Notes: a model not told the origin generated them from the letters alone. A stretch of 64,000 nucleotides of DNA from Phaseolus vulgaris (GCF_000499845.2 NC_023755.2:1261732-1325731); one strand, 5' to 3'; positions 14,106 to 27,695 are shown, counted from the stretch's first letter. Numbers and translations are program-made.

Positions 14106-15301
14106 GTTAATTTTATATAGAAATAAAATAAGAAGTTGTTAAAATGATATATTGAATTATAAGATTATGTATTCTATTGTTAATCTTCTTTTATATCTTA
14201 ACTTATTTTCAACCAAGGTGACATAAGATAATTTGTCATGATCATTTAACAATAATTTTTAATTGTGATTAACAATTACAAGTTTTCAATATAATAATCT
14301 ACTTCAACTTTGTCCCTTTATTATAAGTATTCATTGATCACATGTATTTTTCTTACAAATATTGTTATGTATAAAACAATTAAACAGAGGAACTAAAATA
14401 GTTTTGAACTAAGAAAATCCAAAATATATTTATTAAATAACTCAACTTATCCTTTATTCTTAGGATTTTTTTTATTAGTAAAAAATAATAAATAAATATG
14501 AATCAATTAAGGGATGATTCAATCTTTACACAGAAAAAAATATATAGAACATGATTCCTTACTTTATTTCAAACTCCATCTACTTGTTTTTCTTATTCAA
14601 ATTTATGTCTTAAACCTTTGGTTTGTCTACCTTCAATTTAGTTTTGGTTTTAGCTTGTTGATTTATGGTTTATGGAAATTTTGGTAGATTTTAGAGTTTT
14701 TTTAGCTAATTTTCTATTGACTGACTGTTTTTGATAAGTTGCATAAGAGTTAGTTTCCTCCTCAAGTGTTTCATATTTATTTATTTATTATTGTCGATAA
14801 AAAATTCTATTTCAAAGTCTCAATAGTCTTATATATGATGATGTAAAATGTAAAAATAAGATGATTTTTCTAATCAATAGGATTTAATAATAAATCAACA
14901 GATGATTCATCTACTTCAAGTCATTAATATTTCAATATTTCATTCTTGAATTCAAAGTGGTTCTTTCTTCAATTACCTATGACTTGTGATGCTTTCATAT
15001 TCTAGAAAGTTAGCCTGAGTTGAAACCAGAAAGCACCACTTTAATATTCTAATATGTCAGGGAAACATGAACAATCATCCATTAACCACCTTATTCAACA
15101 TATCATTATAAATTCAAAGTAGAACATTTCTTCACTTAGCTCATGTTTTTGGCAATTGACTTTGAACACACACACTCATTTTTATACATATACACCTTTT
15201 TTTATTGTTAATACTCTACTATGGCAATCCTAAATTGTCCTATATTGATACTATAATTAACATGTTGCTATGCCAATAGATGATTTCATCACTCAACAAC
15301 A

Positions 15302-17445
15302 ATGGCAACAAGAATCCCAAGATTTGTTGGCTTCTTCATGACCCTTTTCACCATGGCAAGTGCACAATCTCTGAACTATGTGAATGATGACTGCCACAAC
15401 TCAACAACAAAAGAACAAGCCATAACCCTAGCATTCAGAACCAACCTTAACAGCACCCTCTCAAGGCTCTCTTCTGATGCTGCAACAAGCAAGGGTTACA
15501 ACCACACCACCACAGGAAATGGCAGCACACCGGTTGATGATGATGCTGTGTATGGCCTCTATGACTGCAGGGGTGATGTCACAGGACCCTTCTGCCAGTT
15601 CTGTGTCTCCACTGCAGCCTCAGAGATTCTCCAGCAATGCCCTAACAGATCCTCTGCTGTCATATGGTACAACTACTGCATTCTCAGGTACTCAGATTGA
15701 GTCCAATGTCCAACTACTTGTATTAACGTACGGTAGCAAATCGTTGATTTCAATATAGTTTGAGAGTTCGAATATCTGTTCCAAATGTTTGTATAGACAG
15801 ATTACATTTGTTGTAAGAGTCTTAAAAAAATTGTTTTTTTTTATTCAATTTATTGATTGTTATTAAAAAAAATTATCAGGTACTCAAACAACAACTTCTT
15901 TGGGAACCTTACCACAACCCCATCATGGGAAATTGTGGAGGCCAAGAACAGCACTGACCCAGAAGAGCTTCAGAAAGCTGAGAGCTACATGCAAAGCTTG
16001 AAGAGAGAAGCCACTGTGGAGAGCAACAAGTTGTATGCAATGGGAGGGTTCAATTTGAGTGATGGTGAGGAAAGGTATGGGTTGGTGCAGTGCAGCAGGG
16101 ACCTCACCAATGATGAGTGCAGCCAGTGCTTGGATGCCATGATACAAAAAGTTCCTCAGTGCTGTGGTACAAAGAGATCATGGCAGGTTTTGGCTCCAAG
16201 TTGCCTTATAAAGTATGATGATTTCATGTTCTACCAGATTACAGATCAAACTTCTTCTCCTTTGCCTAATCCAGGTACATATATAATTACATAATCAAGA
16301 TCACTTTGTTTAGATAAACTTTTTATCAAACTAAAATCATACTTACATTTAAAATTCATATGGGATGATTTTGAAATTATTCATGTGTGATATGATAGTT
16401 GAAATTTGAAGTCTTAGATTTCATTTATGTGTGATGATAGTTGAAATCATTTGTGTGTGATGCTAGATCATTGTTGAAATCTCTAGGTGAGTTGTGAATT
16501 TTCATTTTTCATTAAGAAAAAATCATACTTAGATTTGATGGTGAATGTATTTTAAAGATTGTGAACTTGTCCTAATCACAGATCAGTTTTTCAATTTTGT
16601 TTACTTATTGGTTTGTTCAATTAGTAACAGTAAAACACAGTTATGTGTAACTATCAAGGTAAGCTCTTGATTAAGTTCTGTAATAATGACAATAATAAGT
16701 GTTCAACAGACTTGACTTTTGAACATGTATGGCTTAGAAAACATTTGTGTTTGATAGAGAAAGCTTGCATTTAATTTATTGGTGAAAAGACAGCTTCACT
16801 TTTTTTTTAATTGTGAATCATTCTTCTTGTCACTTTCTATCAGAAAAGTATTCATATCAGATTAATATTTTTATTTATATTTTTCTAAAGTATTTCAAAT
16901 CACCTCAAAAATATTGAAAATGATTTTTCAAACACTGGACATCAGCATGGGAAAATAATATAAATAATCAGAAATATAATATTTATGTGTAATTTGTCAC
17001 TGTTTCTGTTTCACTTTAAATTTGTAGAAATACTTATCTTTGTGATAGAAGATAAATGGGCTCATACTTTTGGGTGAGTATTTCCTACACTTCAATAATT
17101 TTTTCTACATTTTTTTAACCTTTTGAATTGATTAATTTAAAATATCAAATTACATTTAAAAGGGCTTAAATATATATTTTTTTCTGAAAATTTTTGTACT
17201 TAAAATTATTATAAATATGCTTTTAAAATTAATTAATAAAAATAATAATAAAATTAGTATATCATCTATAGTTAAATGGGAATGTAAAGCTTAGACAATG
17301 AATGCATTTAAATTAAATTCTAATAAATTTATTTTTATTTTCTTATATTTTGATGATGGAAAACAATATCCAAACAAGAATTATAAATATATAGTGTCCT
17401 TTAGTCATATTGAATCCCTAAAAAAGTTGGAACTTTCTTAAATTA

Positions 17446-17491
<46 letters not shown>

Positions 17492-19943
17492 AAAAGAATT
17501 TGCATGTTCATATTTTTTACTGTTGCACTTGCAGCTAAGAAGGGAGGTTCCATTGGCTCAAAAACATTGATCATAATCACTGTGAGTGTATTAGTGGCAC
17601 TGATTTTTCTTTGTTGCTCTATCTACTACTTGTGGAGGAAGTATGTGACAAATAAAGGTGATTACCATTACATTCACATTCTGAAAGCATTCATCTGTGG
17701 AAATAAAACAAAATACAAACTAAACAGTTTCTTTGGTAGATGAATTGATATCAGTGAACACCCTCAGATCTTTTCATGGCTATGTTCAAAGAGAAGAACC
17801 ACTGAATGTAGACCTTCCAACAATCCCTTTAATCTGGATTCAACAGAGCACTAATTACTTTTCAGAGTTCTCTAAATTGGGAGAAGGTGGATTTGGTTCT
17901 GTTCACAAGGTGTCACTGAATTTTGGATTTGTTTTCACAATTTTGCTTTGACTCTTTCTTGGCATTATCCTTATCTGACCTTTTCATGATTCTGTTTCAG
18001 GGTAATTTAGAAGATGGAACAGAAGTTGCTGTCAAAAGACTCTCTAAAGCATCTGGTCAAGGTTTGGAGGAGTTCAAGAATGAAGTGATCTTCATAGCCA
18101 AACTGCAACATAGGAACCTTGTGAGACTCTTGGGGTGCTGCATTGAGGAAAATGAAAAGCTGCTTGTGTATGAGTACATGCCAAATTCTAGCCTTGACTC
18201 TCACCTGTTCAGTATGTTTTGACAAAACTTGATCCCTTCACTTTTTATAGTCCTCATTGTTTCTACAAGTCTATAGAATACTGCATGATTCTTGGTCTCA
18301 TAAAAATGGCTAGAGGGAGATTAAGTATGGCATTAGAAGTTGCAAGAGAATTTCACGCAACTCTACAGAGAACATGCTAATAGCAAAGCTGGTTTTGCAA
18401 TAGGAGTTTGGAGGTGTAACTTTTGTCAAAAACTGAAGAAACTATATTATACCTTTCTGTGAAGAACCATATGTGTATGCATATATGATGAAACATAACC
18501 ACAAAAAATTATTATTGGCATTCTTCCAATTCTGACACAAACACCTTGTTACTAATAGCTTTGGTGAGAATTATTACTTTAAGAATATCCAAATCTTGAT
18601 TATCTAATTTTCTGATACATGTATGGTGGTGTCTTGGTATCTTTAATTTTGTACATTGTTTCTGGTGTGTGTCAGAATTCAATGAGATTTCTTGAATAGA
18701 CAAGAAAATAAATAGTTTCTCATGAATCACACAAGTTTCATAGACAAGTTGGTCATGGTTTTGTATTCCACATATTACAGTGCTAACAACCCTTTCCTCT
18801 GTCACTTGCATACCAGATGAGGAGAAAAGAAAGCAACTAGATTGGAAGTTAAGACTGAGCATTATTAATGGAATTGCCAAAGGACTTCTGTATCTTCATG
18901 AAGACTCCAGACTTAGAATAATACATAGAGATCTGAAAGCCAGCAATGTACTTTTGGATCAAGAGATGAATCCAAAAATATCAGATTTTGGGTTGGCAAG
19001 AACATTTGAAAAAGGCCAGAGTCAAGAAAGTACAAGGAGAGTTATGGGCACCTAGTATGTGTTGGTGGCAACTGTTCTATATCATGACACATTAATAATA
19101 TGTAATCAATTACACAAATTTGCTATGCTAAGTGTTTTTTGATTTTTAACAGTGGATACATGTCTCCAGAATATGCTATGGAAGGATTATATTCAGTAAA
19201 ATCTGATGTCTTCAGCTTTGGAGTTCTTCTGTTAGAAATCATATGTGGGAAAAGGAATAGTGGATTCCATCTTTCAGAACATGGTCAAAGCCTTCTTGTA
19301 CATGTGAGTTTCATGATATCATAACATCAAGAAATAGATACTAAAGAGATATTTTTGTGAATTTCTAAACAGTTTTATCAGCTCTGATCCATCTTCTTCT
19401 GATGCATCTTTCTAATCCATCTTAATCTATGTTAATAAGTAAGTCTAACTCAATCTTATAAAACAGGTTTTCACCATATAGTAACGTGAATTTTTAACAT
19501 TTTTCATGAGGCTTGATGCACATAAAACAATTTGTATAACATCATTTTTTTTGTGTCTGTTTCTATAATATCATTATTTGATTACATCTGAAATTTCTCT
19601 CTCAGATAGAAACAACATTTCTCTTTGCATGCAGAGTTGGAGACTTTGGGGTGAAGGAAAAAGCTTGGAAATGTTAGATCCAATGCTGGAAAAGACATAC
19701 AAAGGCAGTGAAGTTATGAAATGCATACACATTGGTTTGTTGTGTGTTCAAGAAGATGCAGCTGACAGACCAACCATGTCCACAGTTGTTGTCATGCTGG
19801 CAAGTGACACAATGGCACTTTCCAACCCTAATCATCCTGCATTTTCAGTTGGAAGGAAGACCAAGGAAGAAGAATCAACATCAAAAGGATCCAAGGATCC
19901 TTCTGTTAATGATGTAACAATATCAAACATTTTACCAAGGTAG
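15302..19943 (+). CDS. Cysteine-rich receptor-like kinase (DUF26), copy 1
   Basis: Eight exons: 15302-15687, 15880-16274, 17535-17657, 17740-17909, 18001-18211, 18817-19054, 19153-19303 and 19635-19943. Phases close to 660 aa. It has a signal peptide (residues 1-21, ending ASAQS) and two DUF26/Gnk2 modules with C-x8-C-x2-C (C89/C98/C101 and C200/C209/C212). A membrane span lies near residues 271-293. The cytoplasmic Ser/Thr kinase has the loop [12 protein letters not shown] Lys370, HRDLKASN with catalytic Asp467, DFG Asp485 and the [14 protein letters not shown] activation segment. All key residues are present, so it is probably an active RD kinase in apoplastic stress or immune signalling. 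The oddity is intron 1 (15688-15879) inside the first exon region, which copy 2 at 28.1 kb lacks. Without that splice the frame stops at once and gives a short secreted DUF26 protein. Confidence 0.92.
15684..15886 (+). mobile_element. Insertion that forms the extra CRK intron
   Basis: The 11-bp word TCAGGTACTCA occurs at 15684-15694 and again at 15876-15886, around a 181-bp insert. The first copy supplies the donor (CAG|GTACTC) and the second the acceptor (ATCAG|GTACTC). Splicing removes 192 bp and restores the reading frame. The insert contains GAGTTCGAATA (15764-15774), which resembles a tRNA B box, TAGCAAATCG about 30 bp before it, and a T-run near its end. A SINE origin is possible but not shown. 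Confidence 0.65.
17451..17486. repeat. (AT)18 microsatellite in CRK copy 1 intron
   Basis: Pure AT dinucleotide run in the intron just upstream of the transmembrane exon. It is probably polymorphic. Confidence 0.95.
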
Positions 19944-20052
19944 TACAAGAAGAAATTACAAGTTTACTACAAATAAATAAGTATCTTAAATTTTCATTTC
20001 TTTACTACAAATTAGTTGTTAAACTTTATCCTATTTACTACTAAAAATATTT

Positions 20053-20345
20053 CAACAAGAAAATCATGAAATAAAAATCAGTTTTAGAGACAAAAAAAAA
20101 TTAGTTGCTATAGTGACTAAATTAAAAATCATTTTTTTAGTTTGTAAATTAATTTATATTATTATTAAATAGTTTTTAAATTGTTATCTAATTAGCTACT
20201 AAGGTTTTTGTTACCAAATTTAGAATCTAAATAATTGGTAGTTAAAATCTTGGTAGCTAATTACATACCAATTTAGAAATTATTTAACAATAATAGAAAC
20301 TAATTTAAAAATAAATAAAAAAAATTATTTATTCTTTTATTATAG
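20053..20345. mobile_element. CACTA-like MITE, right end truncated
   Basis: Starts CAACAAGAAAATCATGAAAT and carries both arms of the palindrome (GTAGCTAATTACATACCAAT), but the terminal TTTCTTGTAGTG is not seen. Confidence 0.6.
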
Positions 20346-20984
20346 ATTATATATTATCAATGTGCCATAAATACATTATATTAATTTCTTTTAATGTAAT
20401 TTTTTAAAATTCAAAAAAAATATGAATGATGTGTCTTACACAGAAAGATCTTTCAAAGAAAAATTATGCTTTCTACTTAAATAATATAAATTTACTTAAT
20501 TATTATTATAATTTAATATATCATTAACACTTCTTTTAAATCATAGAGAAGTTGAAACATACAACACCCATAGTTGTTTAGTCTCTCACTTAAATAAGGA
20601 TTTATTATTGTAAAATTATGACATTACAAATTACTACTTTCTTGTTATAACATATATGTATATAGAAATATATATTACAATTTATAATGATATTTATAAA
20701 TATACCATATATTAATTGAAAAATATATAACGTTTATAAACTTACAATTTAATAATATTATATAAAAAAATACGGACACATGCATTTCCGCTTAATTATA
20801 AATAAAGAACACATATATTTAGGTATTACACGTAAAAATATGCTACTTTGTGGCAACCATGTAGGGCCAATATTTGACCTTATTATATTCAGTAACCATA
20901 TGTTATTATTTAGCAAATAAATATTATTTATTTATTTACTTGTGATGTCAATTTTTTTTAATGAATATTGAAAGATTGGTCTAA

Positions 20985-21195
20985 TCATGAAATAGAAATT
21001 AATTTTAAAAAAATAATAATTAATTATTATAAATTATGGTACTTAATTAAATACCAATTTAAAAACTATGTATAATAATAAAAATTAATTTAATTTTTTT
21101 TTAAATATTTTTAAAATAATCTCTAATTTAGTTATGTTAACTAATTATTTTTTGTTACTAAATTTAATTTTTATTTGATAATTTTTTTATTTATT
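20985..21195. mobile_element. Decayed CACTA-like MITE
   Basis: Carries TCATGAAATAGAAATTAATTTT at its left and TTTTATTTGATAATTTTTT at its right, with the centre deleted. The identification rests on arm similarity only. Confidence 0.45.
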
Positions 21196-22145
21196 TTTAT
21201 ATTTAAATTGACAAATATATATCATTTCAAACTTAACTTTTGTATTTTATATTATTTAGATTCATCTTAATTAACTTTATATTTTTGTATTGCTTTGATG
21301 TTAAATTATTTTTTTTAATTAAAACTTTAAACTCTAAACCTTAACGATAAGATATTTTGGGTTTTGATGTTATACTTAAATTTCACAAATGGTGTTTTGG
21401 TTCTTCTTGGGAGTAAATCACAATGCTATATTAGAAATAGATCTTAATGATTTCCACTTTCAAAATTATATTATATTATATTTTTTTTTAACAAAAAAGT
21501 TAGAAGTAAAAATTTATGACATTATCTGTTTTTATTTTAAAAACTTTATTTTTAGTAATTACATAAGTTTCCTTTATAAAAATATATTGTATGATTATTT
21601 AAAAAAAAAATAAAAGAAAAATTAAGTGTAGAGAAAGAAAAAAAAAAGTAATACTGAGAGAAATTGACGAAGCCATATACTTTATTAAAATATAAGTCAT
21701 TAAAGAATTATACTTAATCTACATTTGTGAAGTAGTTATTCAATTTTAGAAAATATTTTAAATTCAGACTTGATTTAGTTTCTATAGGAACTATATACAA
21801 AAGAGTTAGATTAAAACTCTAACTATCATCAACTCTGTGGATGGATAAAAAACTTTAATTAGTTTTCTACAAACTCTTCGTTATTTCTTTGTTATTAATA
21901 TTTATCTTCATTCACTCTCAATTCAAAGTGACAAATTCATATAATAAAAATTAAAACAAATTTTTAATGAGAAAGTCACTACTAAATTGAGTATACAAAA
22001 GAATGTGTCAATGTGTTGAATCAATAAAAAAATATTATTATTTTCCAAAATAAATCAATAAAATAAAAATAATCAAAGAATAGAGAAAATCCTAAACATG
22101 ATATTAATTAATAATTTTTTTTTATAAAAAAATTCATCTTTTTTA

Positions 22146-24234
22146 TCACCAGTCAAGTATCGTCTTCTTGTGCCTATAATGTTTGGGGATGCCAGGGAAG
22201 TAAGGAATCCCAGTAACCTGAATCCAGTTAGTTCCATGAAAGAACTTAGAAGGTGAAAACGAATGTGCGGCTTTTGAATTGAGATTCCAAATCCCAGACC
22301 AATTCACACGCTTGGATTTGTCTGAACCAGGGCCAGTATTGTGATACTCGGCATAAAAGCAAGTATCCATACCAGTAGGGCCTTCTGGTCCTTGCCATGG
22401 CAAATACCCGTCAGCATGAATCAAATCATCAATGTTAGTATCCATGATAATGGTCCTAGAGTAATTCTTCCATGGACGAGCTAGGTAAGCTTTATTCTCA
22501 AATCTTACTGAGTAAAACTCAGGGTCAGACACAATGGACCCCCCTTGGATTACTATTCCAGATGGTTGTTGTTTCTCTTTTCTACCTTGTGCCGTCACAA
22601 TGCATTGTTGATTTTTCATTGGCTTTCGAACCACAAAAGTGCAATTTTGGAAAACAGCAAGTGCATTTCCAAACACAAAGTCGATGGTACCTGAAATGGT
22701 GCAATCCCTATAGAATTGACGCATGGTGTGTACATAAAGTGTATCTTGATACCCATCCATTGAACAATTGTAGAAGATAGACTTGTCTGCTTGGACTCTC
22801 AATGCCACTGCCTGATGTTTGTGAGGTCCAGCAAAGTTCTCAAATCCCATGTTGATGGCCACAAAGTAATCTCCTTGAATAGCTGCATGGATAAGGCAAT
22901 TAATTAGTTTATTCAAACATCAAAAGTTCCTTACATTTTACAATTTTTTTATACTTTTACTCATTAAAACTTTTGTTTCACTAAATTTTATGATTTCATG
23001 TTTATTAATTAGTTTATTTTGGATCAATTTAAAAGAGTTCAAAAGGAAACATTATATTTCCTTAAAATGTTAAAAAGGAAAAAGACAATTCAAAAAGTGA
23101 ATTAAATTTTATGAAAAAGTAGCATATGACCTTTGTATGAACACAAAATAGTGTGATGGAGAACATCATTAAAAAAAATTGATCTTATTTTCATAAGCGA
23201 GTAAACATGATAGCAGACATACCAACGGTGGCAGTTCTATAAGTGTTGATTCCATCAATGAAGTTTTTGTTTCCTATTATTCGTGTCTTTTTTCCACCAT
23301 CACCAATGAAAACCACATGAGTCATATCCTTTGTAACTTCAACATACTCTTGGTAGGTGCCCTCCTTGATGTAGATCACAAATGGCTTTTTATTTTTCTC
23401 AGGCACTTGCTTCAGTGCCTCATTAATGCTTTTGAAATCTCCATTACCATCTTGAGCTACTGTCACATTAAGCTTGTGATTAAATAAACTTGTATTTGCA
23501 TTGGGTAGTCCTTGATGATCAACCCATGAAGGTGACTCAGAATCTTGAAGGAGGCGACGTCCGAGTAATTGTGTGACATTCAAATTTGTAATAGTATCAC
23601 CCAGTTCTGTTACAAGGGCAAGAGCATTGCTACTCATATGCATGCTTGTCATTAATGAATCCTTCATCTTTTGACCAGCTTCACTAGTGGTATTATCAAA
23701 CCCATCCAAGCAAGTGTCTTGGTATGTAATTGCACCACTAAGCCAAACTTTTATATTCATGAGGATTTTCTCGATATTTATCAGCTCAAACTCGCTTATT
23801 CCATCAATTGACCTTGACAACTCCCCAATTGAAAGATCCATGAGTTGTTTGCATGTGTCAAGTGCCATCTTGGCTCTAGGCTCCTTCTCAACGTCATGCA
23901 AGAGATTAGTTTCTTTGAGTTTATCACCAATTTTTGTAATAGTTATATTGAAGGCAATTTTGACAAGTTCTCTTGGATCTGTGGTGTTTCCAGCCCCTGC
24001 TATGAGGCTTTCTTCACATTCTTTCTCATAATTTGTGGGATGACAAAGACTTTGGACGGCTTTTACGGTGGAGGCAACATGGTTCTTTTTGTTATCAATA
24101 TTCTCTTTATCACCATTTGAACCATTATCAATAAGGTTGATACCAAATATGACAACCCCAACTATAGCCATAAAGAATAAGGCTGAGACACCAATGATGA
24201 TTCTCTTTCCTTTATTTTCATTTCTCTCAGACAT
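22146..24234 (-). CDS. Pro-pectin methylesterase (PMEI + pectinesterase)
   Basis: Two exons, 24234-23223 and 22882-22146, joined at a phase-1 GT-AG intron; 582 aa. It removes methyl esters from homogalacturonan in the cell wall. Residues 12-32 form a hydrophobic signal anchor (VSALFFMAIVGVVIFGI). The inhibitor-like pro-domain has Cys at 64, 73, 128 and 175. The processing motif RRLL is at 226-229. The catalytic domain shows Q361, GYQDTL (Q383, Asp384), GTIDFVFGNA (Asp405) and ARPW (Arg473, Trp475), so all usual active-site residues are present. Length is typical of type I (group 2) plant PMEs. The start is the first ATG, just before the anchor. It lies between two receptor kinases on the opposite strand with no evident functional link. 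Confidence 0.96.
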
Positions 24235-25397
24235 TTCAAGTAGCTCCTATCATATATGGATTTAGTGTAAGATTAGTCGATGTGAGAAAATGAAAATAAT
24301 CATGATTGTTCATAAACAATGTTATGAATTCTAGATGTTTGAAGTTTTAAAATTGTCATTGTATCATCTTTTAGTAGTAGCACAACATCCAACTAGTCAT
24401 CTAACATTAACAACAATTATGAAGTAATAAATTATGTTATAATTATTTGCATATAATGTCATCATCAACAAATTTGGAAAATCTAAAGATATAAATAAAA
24501 AAAAATTCTTCTTTTAAAAGATTCAAAATCTAATAGTCGCATATGCATAAAATAATCATATGTGAAACAAGAACCTTGAACAGAGGTCGAGAGAAATGAA
24601 AGATCTAACAAAGTCTTTGAAAGAATTTGTTTTCGTATATTGAGGTTCATAGTAAAGAATTATTTATACACACCAAAAATGGTATTTAACCCCTAATTAA
24701 GTTGAATCATTCCAATGCAATTAGTGTTTGTCAAAATGCCAAATAGTTTTCTTTTCTAAAATAAGAGTAACAAACCCTAAAACACCGTTACTAAGTTTTA
24801 TACATAGTTGGTGTTAGTGTAATTAGTGTTTTCTTAAAATGTCAAATAATTGTATCTTCTAAAATAAGAGGAATGTATGTAGAACAGAGATACTATGTTA
24901 TATATAGTTGCTTGCACACGTCTTAAGCAAGTGTAAAAATTAGATTTTTTTTTATTTTTATCTTACTATTACCTGCTCATAACAAAAAGATTTACATAAA
25001 TAGTTTTTTTTTTATTTGTATTTCAAATAATTAATATCGTGTGTGATATTTTTGTATCTATATTAATTTTATTCTCTCCAAAATTTAGGAGGAAAGAAGT
25101 GTATTGAAGTTGTTTTATTGTAAACCAAAATTTTTCACAATTTAACAATAGGTTTCACAACATCAAACTAATTAGTTTTTTAACTTGTGGTTGACAAGGA
25201 ATTTCCTAAATTTATTGAATATAATTATTTTTTCAGATAATACAAATTTTAGATGTAAAAAAATTATATTTTTTTTAATAACATTTAATGTTTGGAAGCG
25301 TTTTCTAAAACAAAAATTAATGTTTGGAAGCGTTCTTCTACAAAAATTAAAGTAATGAAAATACAGTAAAAGAAAATTCTTTATTTGCGGGTGATGG

Positions 25398-25470
25398 TTT
25401 TTTAATAAGGGTTAGGACACTCCTAAAGTGTTCCGTTTTATTCATTTTATTCTTTGTCAAAAAAAAAAGT
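25398..25470 (+). mobile_element. Retroposon 3' end with poly-A tail
   Basis: AATAAGGGTTAGGACACTCC...AAAGTGTTCC followed by TTTGTCAAAAAAAAAAG. The same motif order (AAGGGTTGGA...CCTAAAGTGG...TTTGTTGACAAAAAAAAA) occurs near 44865-45012 and 50565-50705, so this is a 5'-truncated LINE- or SINE-type family. Confidence 0.5.
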
Positions 25471-25680
25471 AAAAGAAAATTATTAAATACAAATTAATTT
25501 TAGAGACAAAAAATAATTAGTTGTTTTATTGACAAAATTAAATACTATTTAAGATACTAATTTTTTTAATATCTAAATTAGTTTTTATTATTGATAAATT
25601 TTTTTTTATTATTGATAAAAAATTTGATAAATTTTTTTTAAATTAATATCTAATTTGATAAATAGTCTAGAGTGTCTATT
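25468..25680. mobile_element. Half copy of the CACTA-like MITE
   Basis: AAAGAAAATTATTAAATACA followed by left-arm blocks (TTTTAGAGACAAAAAATAA). It ends in a locally duplicated TTGATAAATTTTTTTT stretch; the right arm is missing. Confidence 0.55.
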
Positions 25681-27291
25681 TATAAAATGGAAAATTAAAT
25701 TTCGAATGCCAATTAAAAATTTAAAGAAATTATTTACCACAGCAACATAATTTTAGTATTAATTAGGCTAAAATTAAAATTTGGGGATGAATTAATTTAG
25801 ATGAAATTAAAAGTTAAAGCGTTTATTTGTAAAAAAGGTAGGGTTTAAATATTAATTAAGATGAAAGTAGACTTATAAAAAATAAATCATATAATTAGTA
25901 AATAACTTATTTCTTAATTACGTAGTTAGATGCTTAATCTCTATTCTATGCATATGAAAATAATATTAGTCAAAAGAGGTTAATCTTTTAAATAGATGTC
26001 AATGTTTTAAAAAAAATAGTTCAACACTCTTCTTTGACCAACCAATATCGTAATTAAAAAGTTGACCTTCAAACTGTTGTAGTCATTAATAAATAATTAA
26101 AATATATTATATGATTTAACAATTGAATTTATAAACAATAACTTCTAAAGAAATTTTATTTTATTGTTATATTATGTTTCATATTCACAAATTATTGTCG
26201 TGTACTGAAGATTCAACATTGATGTTATTTTCAAACTACATTACTAACCTACTTTTTTGAGAACAATTTACTAATATAATTGCATGTGACAATTAACCTA
26301 ATTTTTAAAGAAAAATTAACTAATTTAATGTTAAACATTTTTTATTAGTACTAATTAAACTTAAATGGAGTAACGAATATAATTTTAATTTATTATACCA
26401 TGCATATTGTTATATTTAATTATAAATAAAAGGTCAATGTTCTTAAAATTATTTGCAAAAATTTAAATAGGTTCTTAACATTTTTTTAAAAATTAAATTA
26501 GATGAAGCATTTAAAGAATAGACTCCTCCAATCAATAAATTAAACCAAAATTGTTCACAATCCCAATAATTACAAATTTATATTTATTATTTTTAATTCA
26601 CGTTGACATTAAATAGTTACACAAACTAATCCATTATTCTTTCTCATAAATTATAGATAATTTTGTTTTTGAAGTAAGCACATCTTATTTTATTAGTTTA
26701 ACAACCATGTTCATACTTATTAAAGAAACCCTTCCAACACGTATCAAGTTTGACTCATAATTGCATTTAAACTATAATATTGAGACAAAATTGGTTATTT
26801 TTCCTTGATCATAGCCAAATTACACTTTCCCATTTCATCATTTTTTTTGTTTTTATGTCATAATCAGTGTAGTCTCAATCTGTCAGAAAAATTTGAAAAA
26901 AATAAATAAAAAATGATCAAGTGTTTGGATCACCCAATCCAAGACTTATGCTTTCAACATTTATCAATATCTTAATCAAACATGCTGCATTGCCATTTGT
27001 AAATTTTACAAAACACACATGGAGCTCCAAAATTGTTTTAAGTTTCTCAGAGGTACCAATATTGAATGTTGACCATGATTATGCTTTAAAATATTTAATT
27101 ATATTAAAAAAATTGAAGTTTAACTCAATATTATAAGATCGATTTATAAAATAAGATCCAAATATACTATTTATCCTCATGCTAATATGAGTTAATTCAT
27201 GTGTTAGACTATATATTTATGAGTGATTCGATTATATTATTAAAAAATAAATTTTAAGGTTAACTCAAACCTTACACAACCTCCTTATATA

Positions 27292-27695
27292 CGCTACAAG
27301 AAAATCACTATATAAAAATCAATTTTAAAGATAAAAAATAATTAGTCACTATATTAACTAAATTATATACTATTTTAGAGACTAAAAAAATTATTAGTAT
27401 CTAAATTAATTTATATTATTAATAAAATTTATAAACTAGTTTTTAAATTGATATCTAATTAGATACTGAGATTTTAGCTTCCAACTTTCAAATCTAAAGT
27501 ATTTAGTAGCTAAAATCTTAGTAATTAATTAGATATCAATTTAAAAACTAATTTATAAATTTTATGAATAATAAAAGTTATTTTATATACCAATACTTTT
27601 GTAGTCTCTAAATTAATATGGAATCTAGTTAATATAGTTAGTAATTATTTTTTTGTCTCTCAAATTAGTTTTTATTTAATGATTTTTTTATAGTG
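27292..27695. mobile_element. Full-length CACTA-like foldback MITE
   Basis: 404 bp, left end CGCTACAAGAAAATCAC, right end TTTTTTTATAGTG. It is flanked by ATA at 27289-27291 and ATA at 27696-27698. The two arms are inverted repeats of each other almost to the centre. Confidence 0.8.

Larger units (their letters stand above)
13123..15301. other. Intergenic AT-rich DNA with MITE copies
   Basis: Gene-free stretch between the retrotransposon and the first receptor kinase. It holds two foldback-MITE copies (13613-14105). The last few hundred bases are presumably the kinase promoter. No other gene is seen. Confidence 0.6.
19944..22145. other. Intergenic AT-rich DNA with MITE fragments
   Basis: 3' flanks of the kinase (plus) and the pectinesterase (minus) converge here. 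Two decayed foldback-MITE copies are present (20053-20345, 20985-21195). Short frames in the AT-rich part show no coding character. Confidence 0.6.

Noticed and set aside
15695..15875. Reading the extra CRK sequence as a pseudogenising insertion
   Set aside because: Flanking donor and acceptor sites allow exact restoration of the frame, and the rest of the gene is intact; an intron is the simpler view, though retention remains possible.
21389..21613. 74-codon plus-strand frame
   Set aside because: Phe/Tyr/Ile/Lys-rich chance frame in AT-rich DNA.
26921..27136. 71-codon plus-strand frame
   Set aside because: No homology recognised, no splice partners, AT-rich surroundings.
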